Shown here in pieces: positions 1 to 11,383 of a DNA stretch of 64,000 nt (within the stretch, counting starts at the first letter, position 1; every line of letters begins with the position of its first letter). Below the pieces are notes generated by a model that worked only from the letters and a program-made list of their open reading frames with translations, did not search any database and was not told where the DNA came from. A program made the translations under genes and the position numbers. The DNA is from Epinephelus fuscoguttatus. Lineage: Eukaryota > Chordata > Actinopteri > Perciformes > Serranidae. The stretch lies in assembly GCF_011397635.1 (NCBI RefSeq), contig NC_064774.1, positions 186,001-250,000 of the forward strand, written 5' to 3'.

Positions 1-110
1 TGTTGTGATCATCTGTACTGTGCACACCAAGAATAATAAAATGTCAGAGAGCAAAAATACATAATAGAACAAGACAAAACAAAACATGTTGAACTGATTT
101 TAAAAGTTTT

Positions 111-1093
111 TTTATTAAATTTTTACAGCTTTATTACAGAGTGTACAAGAGTTACAGCAAAAGCAAACTGTTTTTCTTTTATAAGTAGAATAAAAACTCT
201 AAATAAAGAATTGTTACTGGCTTAATGGCTGGAAGAACAGGCAAATGATAAGCCACTGGAAAAACACGTATTTATGACAAAAACAAAATAAACGAAAAAC
301 ATCAGTTTCACTGTAAAACAATAAGTTATACACTTGTATGTCAGTTTGATCCAAAGCTTACCTAAAAAAAAAGCAAAATACAGCAGTGAAATGTATTTTA
401 TTTATTTCTCTTGCATTGCTTTCTAGCCTATAAACAAAAAAAAAAGATTGAGGCCTATTCATTAGAAAATGTCAAAACAAATACTGCAAATCACAACAAA
501 CAGCATGTATCTATACTTTCTTTTATTATATAGAAAACATACGCACAGTAACTGTGGCTCACATTATTTTGTCTCTACAGGGCCGCACCACAGAAATACA
601 GTAGAAATTAAAGTTTATTAATAGCTTGTTAGCATATTGCTGTAGTTTGAGAAACTGCGTCGAGCTGATTATAGCAATTAAAAGACTACTAACTAATGTT
701 AAACTGCAATAAAATAAAGTGTGCTACTATTAAAGGCTCCAGCTAAAAATGCCTAGTCATCATGCTAGCTCGTTAGCTTAGCTAGCTAACGAAGAGTCCA
801 GGTAACCTAAGCTAACTTGTGTCTGCTGAAGCGAGGACAATAAGGTTACTGTGTCAAAACATTTCGATAAAAACGACCTTATCAGACTGTATATTTTACT
901 AAATGCATCTAAACGCACCACAACAAAATGCTAAAGCTAGCTTTTTATGTTTACAGCCTGTAGGCTGAGATTTACACGCCTGAACTGGCAGATATTTCTG
1001 GCTAGTTGCGAGCAGGCTGGAAATAAATGTCAAAAATGCTCCTAGCTTTTATGTTTTGTTTCCAGGTTGAACTTGGGGACATCATTCATGGTG
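111..1093 (-). terminator. 3'UTR and poly(A) signals of the mucin-like gene
   Basis: About 1 kb of AT-rich sequence follows the stop codon. Canonical AATAAA hexamers on the minus strand lie at 135-130 and 116-111, so cleavage is expected near 90-115. No further coding is seen. A plus-strand AATAAA at 35-40 might end a converging neighbour, but nothing else supports one. Confidence 0.5.
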
Positions 1094-1236
1094 CTAAGAA
1101 GAAGAGGGAGAGGAGGAGAAGGAGAAAGGAGTGAAGGGGAGAACAGAAGATGAAGCTTCAGGTGAGGTGAGGAACTGATCGCACCACGCCGGTTCGTCAA
1201 GGTTTATTTCAACAAACGGGTCACTGGAACAAACCG
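1094..1236 (-). CDS. Mucin-like gene, last coding exon
   Basis: The acceptor is CTTTCTTCAG. It encodes VCSSDPFVEINLDEPAW and a Ser/Phe/Pro tail ending SSPSSS, then TAG at 1096-1094. The acidic FVEINLDEPAW patch is the most motif-like part of the C-terminus. Confidence 0.75.
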
Positions 1237-4200
1237 CTGAAGAAAGGAGGAAAAAACAAGTATGAGACTTTCAATATTAACTCAAAGATATTTGTAAAAA
1301 TGTGCTTTTCTTCTCTTTTTGGACGTTAAAATCTCGGCTGACTTTTTTAGCCTAGCTTAGCACCAAGACTAGAAGCAGGTTAGCTCCGTCAAAGGTCCCT
1401 AAGAACTCAAAGTTTGGTTAAAGCAAACTCAGTTCTGAACACATGTTGACAGATATTAGTTGAAAGCATGCTAAGACTGGGATGTAGCCTAGCACTTGAC
1501 GTATCTTACACGGGTTGTTGTTGTTTTCGTTCTGCTGCTCCTCCCCAATACCATCGAAGAACAGGTTACTGCTCAGTGGGCTGGGAGTCTTATCAGCTGG
1601 GTTGTCGTCCAGCGAGGGACTGGAGCTACTGGCGGGTGAAGGCTGCAGACCGTTTGCATCTGGCTGTTCCTGTGTAGCTGGAGTGAGCAGAGGAAGGGAA
1701 GGTAAGGTGAGTTTAACATTTTTTGAGTGCACTAAAATTAGTGAAAAAAAAGGTGTAGACTAGAATTTGATGACATATTCAGGTTATATGGACAGAAAGG
1801 AACTGAGACAGTCAGGACCCCATCGTCTTCGACATTGTTGTCATTTTTTCTATTTTCTACCAGAGAACCATCTCTCCATTTTTGTCTTCTTGGCTCCTAC
1901 AGTACATTGACATAGTCCCTGTGATCAGTAGTTGATAGTTACACATTTTGTTGTCTCTGCCAGATTGATTGTTGACCTTTTTCCTGTTCAAACATTGTAC
2001 TCCTGTTGTGTTTTGATGGACTAACAAGTGCTATTACACGAAAGTAACCAGTGGTGTAGTGGTAGTTGATGAGGTGGGTGTACAGTTGGGTAGATGGGTA
2101 GGTTACCAAGGAGGACATGGGTATACTCTTATATTCCATGGCTTTTTGGCAAAAAAAGGTATGTATACGTTCCACCACACCATTGTCAGTAACTCCTGTT
2201 GTTTGTTTGGTACAACTGACCTTTCTTATTTTAATGAGCCTGTGACAGATCAACATTCTGCAAGTGACTGAATTCATAGTATTTAGTTTTAATGTTACTG
2301 ACATCAAATGTTACATTGCAGACAGCAAAAGCACCAACCGGTCTCTCCGTTGGAGCCGTGTTCCTCCGACTGTAAAGTTGTGCCGTTGGATACTGGAGGA
2401 GGTGAAAGGTCATTGGTGGTCACTTGGTCTTTAGGAGCTGGTTGATCTGAAACACAAACCACGCACACATCAGGATATGCTCAAATGTTAGAGTAATTTT
2501 AATGTAACCACACACACACATACCCAGGTCGTCCAGGTAGACTGGTTCAAAGGTGCCGATGGGTTCGTTAAGATGGTCGGCGGGAACCTGACGATGGAGG
2601 TCAAACGAGTACGTCTGGACAAGCAAATGAACAAACAAGCAAATCAGTAATACTGAAAAATACAACATCAGAACATCAACTAACTGCCTTCATTGTGACA
2701 TGAAATGAGTGGGTGTGAAATGGAGACGCACCGATTGAGCGGCTGGTGACATGGTCGATTCTCAGCTTCATCGGCCATGACTTTTGATCGGCTCGTCAGT
2801 CTCAGATATAGAGATTCTCAGCTGTTCAAATTTCTATGAATACACTGTTCACTTCGCATGTGCTGTGGCACAGACCGTAACCGACTACTGTCACAGCTGC
2901 TGCATCCTGATCTCAACACCACAAATACTGAAGCTTTGTCCCGCCCAGCCCGTTTTCATTTTGAAGTCATCAAATACCACCGCTTTGTCAGTGATTTCAG
3001 CATCAGACTTTGACACTAGAAGCTACCTTTCGCATCCGTATGATACGCTGTCCGGCGGCATCAGTTGGTAACATGGCTTGATGGAACCAGTAAAGTGATA
3101 CGCCGCCAGTCGGCCAGTCTGCACCTGTCGCGGTAGTATGATATGCAGCTGGATGCCGTCGAAATGCTGCTAACAACGCAATATAAGGAGCAAGAAAGTC
3201 CTTAACTAGGGAAGGCCGATGTTTGCCTCTCATAAGAATGCAGAGCCAAACCAATAACCTGGAGCACTTTTATGTTTTGAGATTTGTCTGAGTGAGAGTG
3301 AAAGAAGGTCCTGTTACCTATTATTTAACAATCAGTGTTTAATTATAAACACACTACTGAATTTTAGCTGAAGAAAAGTTACAAAAATGTTTGTGTACTG
3401 GCGGTGATAGTTCTGACAAAGAAAAAAAAATTGGAGTCTGTCAAAATTTTAAAAAGTTTAAATTTGGAATCGGCTAAGAAAATTGGTGCATCTCTCGTGT
3501 AAAATAGGAATTTTAAAGGAAATATCTCCAATAATCTTATTCTCTTACCCTGGAGACTCTCCTGAGAAAGTAGAGGATGGCACACAGAACAATGATCACC
3601 AGGATGATCAATACCAGGATCACGTAACCTGCAGACAGAGACACAGAGGGCTGATTCAGTTTTAGCAGCATCAGGTACTGCGTTAGAAATTAACTTATAT
3701 GTCCACCTGTGACTCAGCGGCTAGTTGAATCTAAAATCTACCAGCCACCCAGTGGATCACAGATGTTTTTGGCTGGTGAGTGAATCTAGCAGCCACTTGC
3801 ATATTTTACCAGCATTTGGCTGGCGCTGATGTCCAACCCTGATCTGGAAGTATATGAGGGCTCATATGTGCCACTTGTATAGCCAATGAATTAATTATCA
3901 AGACAAATAAAAATCAATCAGTTAATCATTTATTAGTTTATTTATATACTTGACACTATATAGCGTGGGGAAGAAGAATAAATGGAACATCCTCGTTTGG
4001 CCTGACAAACAACACAAACATATAAAGTAAAACAATCCTCACCCCAGGACGAACCTGCTGTGCCTGGGGCTGCTGATAAAAGAGACAGAGAGCTGGTTAC
4101 TGCTCAGTGCAGTGCAAATACAGTGTCAGTTCATGCCCCCTTGTGGACAACAGAAGCAAAAGAAACAGACGGACAAACTTATTTTCTCAGTTAATTCATT

Positions 4201-7200
4201 AAACATTTTGACTATCGAATGTCAGGAAACAGAAAAAATCTCTGATGACAAAGAATCCAAAACCCACAGATACACTTACTTTAGTGTCAATATTTAACAA
4301 CAAAAAACATCAGATAGTCTCATTTTAGGAGCTGCAACCACCAAAAATTTGATATTTCTGCTTGAGAAAATGAAACGATTGATTAGTTTTTTTCACTACA
4401 GCTCAAAGAAAAATTATAATTTTAAACTTGATGTGTAGAAGAGCTGGTAGCACTTACTGTGTGCTAAAGTGACATACAAGACATCGTGTGTGTGTGTGTG
4501 TGTGTGTGGTGGTTACAGAGAGTATGAGCAGTTGTGGTTTGACACACAGGAAGACAAACTTGAAGCACATGACTCGCAAATATGCCTCCTGCATCCACAC
4601 CACTAACGTACCTGTTGTCGGTGAGGCACTGGTCGCCGTTATGGCGACTGTCGCCACATCAGTAGTGACACCATCCCTTCCGCCTCCCGCAGTGCTGACC
4701 GGGGCTGTCGTCTGCGCTGCTTTGCCATTGACTTCCTGTGTTGTAACCACGTCGTCTGTACTCTGTGGTCCTTCTGGAGTCTGTGAAAGACGTCGAAGGA
4801 AGATTACAGTTTGTGTCAGAACGGACTGGATTCGGAGGCCTCTGATTGGCTGATGGATGTCTCAAATATATATTCAGCTTTATGTGTTGATATTTGATGG
4901 TTGGTTCTGTTTTTAAACTGTGAAGACAGCGATGTAAGACGTATATGGGTGCATGCTGCACAAAATACATAAAGGTTTCGCCTTAAGCGTGGCACTTGAG
5001 GCTTAACTTCCCCTTAGCTAAGGCACCTACATGAAGGTGATGCATGGAAACCCTTAAAACATTTCCTCAGGAAAGGAAAAACATTAAGGCGTTAACTGCA
5101 TTTCGAGAGAGTATACAGCGGTAAAATTCTACAATATCCGTGTTTGTTTTGCTCTTGTGACACCTAAGTTCTTTGTCCTTAGTCGGACTAACACACCCAG
5201 ATAATGTGATTGGGAGTCGAAATTCCTCCTAAAGCAGCTAAGGCGCTCTGAGCATGTTCCTTTCTCTGAGCATATCTCCACCTATCGTAGAGGAGTTGCA
5301 CATACTTTGGTCATTAAATGGATTCCCTGCCCGTGCTTGTATACTGGGACAAGGACAGTCAATGAAATGGCCTGGTCGAGCTGTAACTGTAGCTCCACTT
5401 AACTGTGCATGTAAACATACTGACAGACTTAGTCCAGGGTCGTCGCACTAAAGTCTGGGCCCTGTGCGTTAGCAGTTTCTCTTGTGCTCCTTTCAAAAGA
5501 AATGTATACAAAGTCAGTTTGCATTTCTTTGCCTTTTATTTCTCTTTTCTCTTTTGGAACCGTAATTTCCCTTCTTTTGTTAAAGACGTGACAGCGTATG
5601 CTGATGCTCCAGCAGTATCAGCAGTCATTCAGTCGGCTGTACTGTGTTAGAGAAAAATCCAATTACGGGCGGATTAAACCGTTTTGCACCTTCAAGGGGT
5701 GAGAGGGGTACCCTGGAAATCCAGAGTTCTCGCGAGAGCACAATTTGAATTTGCTCAGCGAGTCACTCTGCCAATCAGTAATGATGCTCGTTACTCATGC
5801 CGTTGGAGCCGAGCTGCACCAATCACATCGGTGTATCTGATATAGGCGGGCCAGAGGCGAGCTAAACAGATGATGACAGCGCTGCGACAACAAAGTCCTG
5901 AATCAGTCAGTAAACACTGCAAGATGGCTATGGATGAACACTAGTTGTTTGAAATGGCTTTGGCCGCTACAATGAACGAGTTAGACTTGGCTTTTTCTCT
6001 AAAAGAGGAACAGAAGACGGCGCTCGAGTCTTTCCTTTGCAAGAAGGACGTTTTTGCTGTTTTGCCGACCGGATAGGGCAAGAGTCTAATCTACCAGTTA
6101 GCTCCGCTGGTAGCTAAGCTCTGGATACGTCACCGCGTGTGTTGTTCTGATTGGTCGTAGTGTTATCCAATTGCATGCAGTGATATATAGAAATGCATGC
6201 TTGGTGCCGCCCCTCGAGTTGGGCCATTTCATTACTTACTACGAACCCTAAATCTTTCTAGATTTGGGTCTGGATTTGCAGGCTATGAGAGGGGCCTTTA
6301 GAGAGCCTCCACTATGTTTTTGTAGACAAAGTTCAGTCTTATGTGTACATATGTCCTCTCCAAATTTAATCTATGGCACTAATTACTGAGAAGAAGAAAA
6401 AAAAATCCAGCTTATTGAGGCCCCCCTCCCATTAGGTCCCTGGGCAGTCTGTCCTACGTTTCCCCCCACTGCGATGCCCCCAACCTAGTCCCACCCATTG
6501 ACTGTATATAGACCCTTTCATTGTTAGTAAACAGTATGACTTTTTTTTGGTGGGCAGGGCTTAGCTGGAGGCAAAACAATTCTCCACAGACATCAGCCAA
6601 CGCTAGCTAGCAAGTTCTGTTGGCTTGTTTTAGACAATGAGGAAGATGATGTGAGTGGTGCGTTCAGAAATACTGTGTCGGAGCGCACTCTGACACAACC
6701 TGGACCGTTCATAAATTCGGCACGCTGTCTGAATGTACCATTCAGTTATCCAGAGCACTCTGTCACCACTCACCGAGTGGAGTGAATGTGTGATTAACTT
6801 AACCATTGGTTAATTTTATGTAGAAATATAACGCTCCGTTTCTTCCACCAACAGGGCTCTCATTTTAGTGTAGAGCGTCAGACACTTGAGGAGATGCATC
6901 GTTAACCTCTCATCTTCCAGAAAGAAATAGTTTGCTCTCAGTCCCCGAAAATAATCAACTCACAAAGACTTGAAACTTGCCTGAGAGCAGCTGTTTTCCA
7001 TAACTTTGAGAATTAGCAAAGCAACACTAAGTGTTCATGCTGTCAGTTTCATAAAGCAAAGGAGTTGTTGGAGGGTCACATGCTCCGGGCACATCTCTAA
7101 GATGACTTACCGTTATGTTTTGTGAAGACAGGTCTGCTGCATTCACTGAGGTTTGAGTCTGAGGAGAAGGAGTGGGCGGTGTGGTGCGGGCAGCGTCATT

Positions 7201-10200
7201 TTCAGTTGTATTTGCTAACATCAGTGATGGGGAAGTAGTAAGGACAGGAGCATCTGTGTCAGACATGTAGGAGATACAGAGAGTCAGTCAGAGACCTCAG
7301 AGCACACCCTCTCACAACACACTAGCACGGGACACATGCAGGATGTGGGTACTGTCACCATGACAGACAGTCCCTCAAGTATAGATGCAGGGTGTCATCA
7401 GTCAACACAGTTATGAAACACAGCACCAATTTAACTTGATACCAAAAGGCAGATTTAATTACATCCAGTTTTATCTGACATGACATCTAAATATACAGAA
7501 ACTTCCCAAGTCTGACATCTTATTTTAGCTGAGGTTGACATATAGGATTTTTGATAGTCCAGAAACGTTTAAGAAAATAATTCTATCATAGGATATGAAT
7601 TTAGCAACTACCAGGATGCTGCTCCTGTGCGTCTTTCAAAATTCCTTTGTGCTTCTTCAGAGCTAAGCTAGTTTTCCAAACTGAAGTTCAATTAAACAAA
7701 AATCCTCGGAAATATTGAACAAAAAAAATCTTATGAGCTGCTGCAGGGTTAGCGAGCTAGCTTGCTAACTAGGTTGGCTATGCTAACAAGTAAACTTTGC
7801 ACATCCCATTCCGGAGTTCGAACCAGGAACACTCTTGCTGGGAGGCAACAATGCTAATGCACCACCATGCAGACATTTTTAAATATATGTCAGAAACATC
7901 AAAAATCACTTGTTAATCACGTCCAGTGTCACTGTACCTTTCTTTACGTTACCTTGAGTTATATTTTGTCCTCTGGAAATTGAAGAAGTTGCTAGAACTG
8001 AGACAGAAAGAGACAATAATGAAACATAAAACAAAAGACATCATTTAAATAAACCTTTATGAATTACCCAGATTCTGGCTAATGTAATCCAAAGGCATAT
8101 CTGTATGCGCTGAGAAACACTTATCTGCACACATGCTCTAACGTTAACAGGTATACTTGCTGACAGCTAAGGTCGTGGTTTGACTTCACAGCAGCAAATG
8201 TGTGAAAAAGGACAAACACCGGTGTGAAAATGTGAGTCAAGAAGTAAGATCAAAGCAGGACAGAAGACTGATGACAAATGAGCGCATTAAAACAGCATAT
8301 CTACACATTTATTCGTCTACAGTGACCTCCGACCTTTGACCTCTGTGCTGTTTTGACCTGTGAATTGGTGCCTGATCATCTGTTGACATTATCTGATTTA
8401 TTTAATATTTTAATATGTAATGCATTCATGTTTTGTGCCTTGAATTTGCAAGCAAAATACTTTTTTAATATTTTTTGTCTTAACATATCAAGACTTTTTG
8501 AGAAATCAGTGGATCAAATGATTGCTCAGTGTCCCTGTCATTTGACCTTTTTATAGCTTCATAATGATGAGAGAAAAGGCTATACTAGATGTGGACTGGC
8601 CATCTGGCAGACCAGGCAGTTTCCAAGTGGCCCAACGAGCCTTATGGGTAGACACAACTGCCTTTTTTGGTTCATCCATTGGTATATTTTCTTAGTTGAC
8701 ATTGGGCTGGCCCAATCACATTTTTAAGCCCCTCCCCATTTGGGCTCAGTGCCGTCATGGTATCTGCAACAAAAGGTGTGCCAACATGATTTATACAAAA
8801 CACGAGGAAGGTGCGGAGATATATTTTAACCCGGACTTTTTACACCCGTTTAGCAACTCGCTGGCTGCTCAGAGTATCTTTGTCTTGTCTCTCGCTCTCT
8901 GATAGTCTTTGTAACATGTTGTCAAGCCTGTTAAAAATAAATGCAGGTGACCTTTTGCTAAGCCCCGCCCCTTTGTGATGGTCCAACTAGCTGTCAGAGT
9001 AAGCATGGAGCCCACACTGTAACTAACTGCACTCCCTGAAGAAATAGGATCATATTTTTGGAGAAATGAAAGAGTGATTCCAGAGAGAAGCAGACAGAGG
9101 GGTCTACAGTCTGTGTTTGAAGGATATATCCAGGATGTCAAACTGACTCAGCAGCAACAACAGGTTAAAAAGACAAAGATAGTTAGAAGCTAAAGCCGAA
9201 CTATAGGCTACAGATCACAGTGTAAAAGTGAACCACCACATCACTGCTGATCGCCACACAAGACAATGAATATAAAGGGAAACTTTGCTGATATTAAACC
9301 AGCTGTGTGACATCACAGTGTGTGCAGATGAACAGTGTTTGGCTGCCAGCGCCTGGACCTCTACCCCTGGGCGGGCAGGGATCTCCAGGGAAAGTCAAAC
9401 AACATTCATCTGCGCACACCGCGATGACACACAGCTGGTTGAATCTGAGCAAAGTTTCCCTGCTTCCCTTCACTGGTTCCTGTACAGCAGGGTCGGTCTT
9501 TGTTTCACTGTTATAATCATTAAACAGCAGACGCAGCATGTGTATACATTCAGTAGGCTATATCTTCAGTAGCTAGCTAGCTAACCCTACACTTTTCAGG
9601 GTTTGATTTTGGTTTTGGAACAGGGAAGAAACGTCTATCTTTTTCCAACCTCTCCAGGTAACGAGTATCATTAATACACGACGTGCCCCAGGCACAACAT
9701 TTAGCTCCAAATCCACAAAACCAGCCTGAAAATGAAGGAAATCTGAAACAACTGTATTAGAGCTGTGTTATTGTCGGACCCTGGTCATCTTATGGTTGGC
9801 CAGTCTGCTTCAGTGACATGATTTATCTTATTCACCAGCACGGTGACACTTAGAAAAAGAGGGTAAGTTTTTGGCTCTGATTTACTTTAGGTATCTTCGT
9901 TGTTTGTTGAATAAATCACCATAAAACACATCTATGGATTTCAGCATGACTATATTTCAACGAGTCACAGTTACGAACCTACTCAGCCTCTTCACACCTT
10001 TTTTCATTGATAGTCGTCGCTACAGATACAGAATGTGTTCTTGTACTTTTAAAACCTGATCCCATTTTAGTGGCAATCCTAAATATACAGTAGCACATAT
10101 GGTGGCTCGAAAACCCATAGGCGCAGATTTTGGAGGGGAAAACAAGGGACATACCTCCCTCAGTATTTACATGTGCATTTGTCCCCACCAAAACATGAAA

Positions 10201-11043
10201 GTATCATTTCATGCTCCCTATTTTGACAACATTAAAGACATTTCCACCATAAACAGATGCAGAAAAGCCAAAGATCTGTGCATAAAACTAAACCTGAATG
10301 CAGGAAATGAAGTGCTAAACGCTCAAAAAAGAGCTCCAGAGCCTCTCTTTAATATGTTTCCCAAACATTGAATGTATCATATCATATATAATACATGACT
10401 TATATTTGTGTGATTGATTGTGGTCTGGGCCAAAATTCCAGGGCCCACTTTTTTGAGTCCATCTCAGGACTGTGCCAAAGAAGAAGGTCACGTAACATAA
10501 ATGTTGAGGTGATGGTAAAAATAACTGTGTTCACCCTCTTTTTCCCTGATAATTCACTTTTAGTGTCGAACTTTTCACTCAGATTTCTGCCTTTGTGTGC
10601 TCCGTGTTACTTCCTGCATATGGCAGATGTTTCTGAGTCCTTGCATGAACCTTGATGTCATTTAAGTACATTCAAGTGTGTATTTAAGACTAAATCAAGG
10701 CCCTGAAAGTGTTGGTAAATAAATGGATGGCGGTGGAAGCAGCTGAGTTAGAGAGATTTCACCAGATCAGGAGGGAAACCACGAGGCTTTCTGCAGCGTC
10801 TGATTGAACGGGCGTGAAAACAATCTGAATTTGAGCCTGGAAAGTTTTGAATTTCAAAGTGCGAGTGAGCGCGGGAGATCTGCTTACGAATTTCAGTCAA
10901 TAACTTGTAATAATGTTTATGTCAGTTCATTAGCACTCTGGAAAGCAACATTAGTAAACGAAAGTAAGTTTAAATCTAAACTGGGGTAAGGTGTTAGAGC
11001 TGAACTCACCGAGGAAGCAGAGGCGACTCCACAACTTCATCAT
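1094..11043 (-). CDS. Mucin-like type I membrane protein, 10 coding exons, unrecognised
   Basis: The coding exons, 5' to 3', are 11043-11010, 7997-7953, 7253-7111, 4780-4612, 4072-4043, 3628-3549, 2614-2524, 2446-2339, 1677-1510 and 1236-1094. Together they give 336 codons plus a stop with every splice phase consistent. The protein has a signal peptide (about residues 1-20), an ectodomain rich in Thr, Ser and Pro (about 27-140) with N-glycosylation sequons such as N23-I-T, one transmembrane helix (about 142-161) followed by LRRVSR, and a cytoplasmic tail of about 170 residues rich in Pro, Ser and Asp. I do not recognise the family. A distant TMEM154-type protein is conceivable from the layout and from known linkage with FHIP1A, but the tail does not clearly match. 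It lies just downstream of a second small surface-protein gene on the same strand. The architecture suggests a sialomucin or adhesion-type surface protein; that is inference. Confidence 0.82.
1510..1677 (-). CDS. Mucin-like gene, exon 9 (Ser/Asn-rich tail)
   Basis: It encodes residues about 234-290 from ATQEQPDANG, including a Ser-rich run (SPASSSSPSLDD) and LSSNLFFDGIGEE, ending in four Asn and Pro. The acceptor is CTCACTCCAG and the donor CCGT/GTAAGA. Confidence 0.8.
2339..2446 (-). CDS. Mucin-like gene, exon 8 (tail, weak donor)
   Basis: A 108-nt phase-1 symmetric exon encoding residues about 198-234 (DQPAPKDQVTTNDLSPPP onwards). The acceptor GTGTTTCAG is good. The donor ACCG/GTTGGT is non-consensus at +3, which hints at inefficient splicing or an alternative site. 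Confidence 0.75.
2524..2614 (-). CDS. Mucin-like gene, exon 7 (proximal cytoplasmic tail)
   Basis: It encodes TYSFDLHRQ... through FEPVYLDDL, residues about 168-198. Two Tyr residues sit in acidic or hydrophobic contexts (TYSFDL, PVYLDD) and could be phosphorylation or sorting sites; that is inference. The acceptor is TTTGTCCAG and the donor CTGG/GTATGT. Confidence 0.82.
3549..3628 (-). CDS. Mucin-like gene, exon 6 (transmembrane helix)
   Basis: It encodes residues about 141-167. An uninterrupted stretch of Val, Ile, Leu, Ala, Cys, Tyr and Phe (starting YVILVLIILV) is followed by LRRVSR, a stop-transfer signal that fixes the protein as type I. The acceptor is TGTCTGCAG/GTTACG and the donor AGG/GTAAGAG. 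Confidence 0.88.
4043..4072 (-). CDS. Mucin-like gene, exon 5 (30-nt microexon)
   Basis: A 30-nt symmetric phase-1 exon just before the transmembrane exon, encoding about AAPGTAGSSWG across the junctions. The acceptor reads CAGCAG, a tandem NAGNAG site that could add or drop one codon. The donor is GGG/GTGAGG. Skipping keeps the frame. Confidence 0.6.
4486..4508. repeat. (GT)n microsatellite
   Basis: An uninterrupted dinucleotide run in intron 4 of the mucin-like gene. Confidence 0.95.
4612..4780 (-). CDS. Mucin-like gene, exon 4 (Thr-rich ectodomain)
   Basis: The acceptor is CTTTCACAG and the donor is ACAG/GTACGT. It encodes residues about 75-131, beginning TPEGPQSTDD and ending in a Thr/Ala/Ser-rich stretch (TITATSASPTT-like). 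The frame is open throughout and phase-compatible with both neighbours. Confidence 0.78.
5706..6288 (+). mobile_element. Non-autonomous DNA transposon carrying a helicase fragment
   Basis: Imperfect terminal inverted repeats can be read at about 5706-5728 (contains CTGGAAATCCAGAG) and 6267-6288 (contains TCTGGATTTGCAGG). The interior carries the start of a RecQ-like helicase reading frame. It sits in intron 3 of the mucin-like gene. Confidence 0.55.
5954..6160 (+). pseudogene. RecQ-like helicase 5' fragment, stop in Walker A
   Basis: From the ATG at 5954 the frame reads a start-like segment with LKEEQKTALESFL, KKDVFAVLPTG, a TAG stop at 6074-6076, then GKSLIYQLAPLVA until a second stop at 6158-6160. 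The order EEQ..AL..F....DVF..LPTGxGKS..YQ matches the Q-motif/Walker A region of RecQ-family DNA helicases. The interrupted position is the variable residue of GxGKS. The rest of the helicase is absent, so this is a captured, dead gene start. Confidence 0.7.
7111..7253 (-). CDS. Mucin-like gene, exon 3 (Thr/Ser/Pro ectodomain)
   Basis: The acceptor is TGACACAG/ATGC and the donor is ACG/GTAAGT. It encodes residues about 27-74 starting DAPVLTTSPS, with runs such as TTPPTPSPQTQTS that are typical O-glycosylation targets, and the sequons N-T-T and N-I-T. It enters in phase 1 and leaves in phase 0. Confidence 0.8.
7798..7872 (-). repeat. tRNA-like SINE head
   Basis: Read on the minus strand this gives GTGGTGCATTAGCATTGTTG and later GGTTCGAACTCC, like A and B boxes of a tRNA-derived repeat. 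The same family occurs at 15092-15195 in the other orientation. Cloverleaf folding is not evident, so it is not called a tRNA gene. Confidence 0.5.
7953..7997 (-). CDS. Mucin-like gene, exon 2 (45 nt, skippable)
   Basis: A 45-nt exon lies between a TCTGTCTCAG acceptor and an AAG/GTAACG donor, phase 1 at both ends. It encodes residues about 12-27 and the sequon N-I-T. Because it is symmetric, skipping it keeps the frame (exon 1 then joins Asp of exon 3). It is too short for ORF finders. Confidence 0.65.
9279..9457. repeat. Foldback (hairpin) element
   Basis: Two arms of about 60 bp are inverted copies: the left arm has CCAGCTGTGTGACATCACAG and the right arm its near complement. About 50 bp separate them. 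Open frames on both strands here are by-products of the palindrome. Confidence 0.65.
11010..11043 (-). CDS. Mucin-like gene, exon 1 (signal peptide start)
   Basis: The exon encodes MMKLWSRLCFL plus one base and ends at a strong donor (CTCG/GTGAGT). With exon 2 it forms a hydrophobic core CFLVLA, a short signal peptide. The open frame continues upstream to another Met at 11193, but that extension is Arg/Lys-rich and would bury the signal, so I chose the Met at 11043. The 5'UTR end is not visible; the upstream DNA is purine-rich on this strand. Confidence 0.7.
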
Positions 11044-11383
11044 GTCGACGAATTTACTTGGCTTTCTCTTGCTCTTAAAATATGTTCCTAAAGATGATGG
11101 ACGATCATCGGCGTATCTGTTGAGTGTCTGTCCTTTTATTTTCTTTATGTTGTTCCTTTTTCCACGAACCCTTTTCCTCTTCCTCTGCCTCAACTCTCAC
11201 TTCTTCTCTACGAGCTTACTGCTTTGTGCTCTCTTTCTTCCTTCCCCCCTCTTCCTATCTCTGCGGCTCTGTCTCGCTCTCGTCGTGTCTCTCATCCCAC
11301 CTGCTACTCACTGTTTGCCTCTCTTCCTTCTCAGCTTTATTCTCAGTCTTCCTCTCTTTCTTTTAGTCTGTTCTAACACTGTA

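Noticed and set aside
1-110. 3' end of a converging plus-strand gene (AATAAA at 35-40)
   Set aside because: Only a hexamer in AT-rich DNA; no coding sequence supports it.
7798-7872. tRNA gene
   Set aside because: A and B boxes are present but no cloverleaf can be drawn and a sister copy exists at 15092; it is a SINE head.
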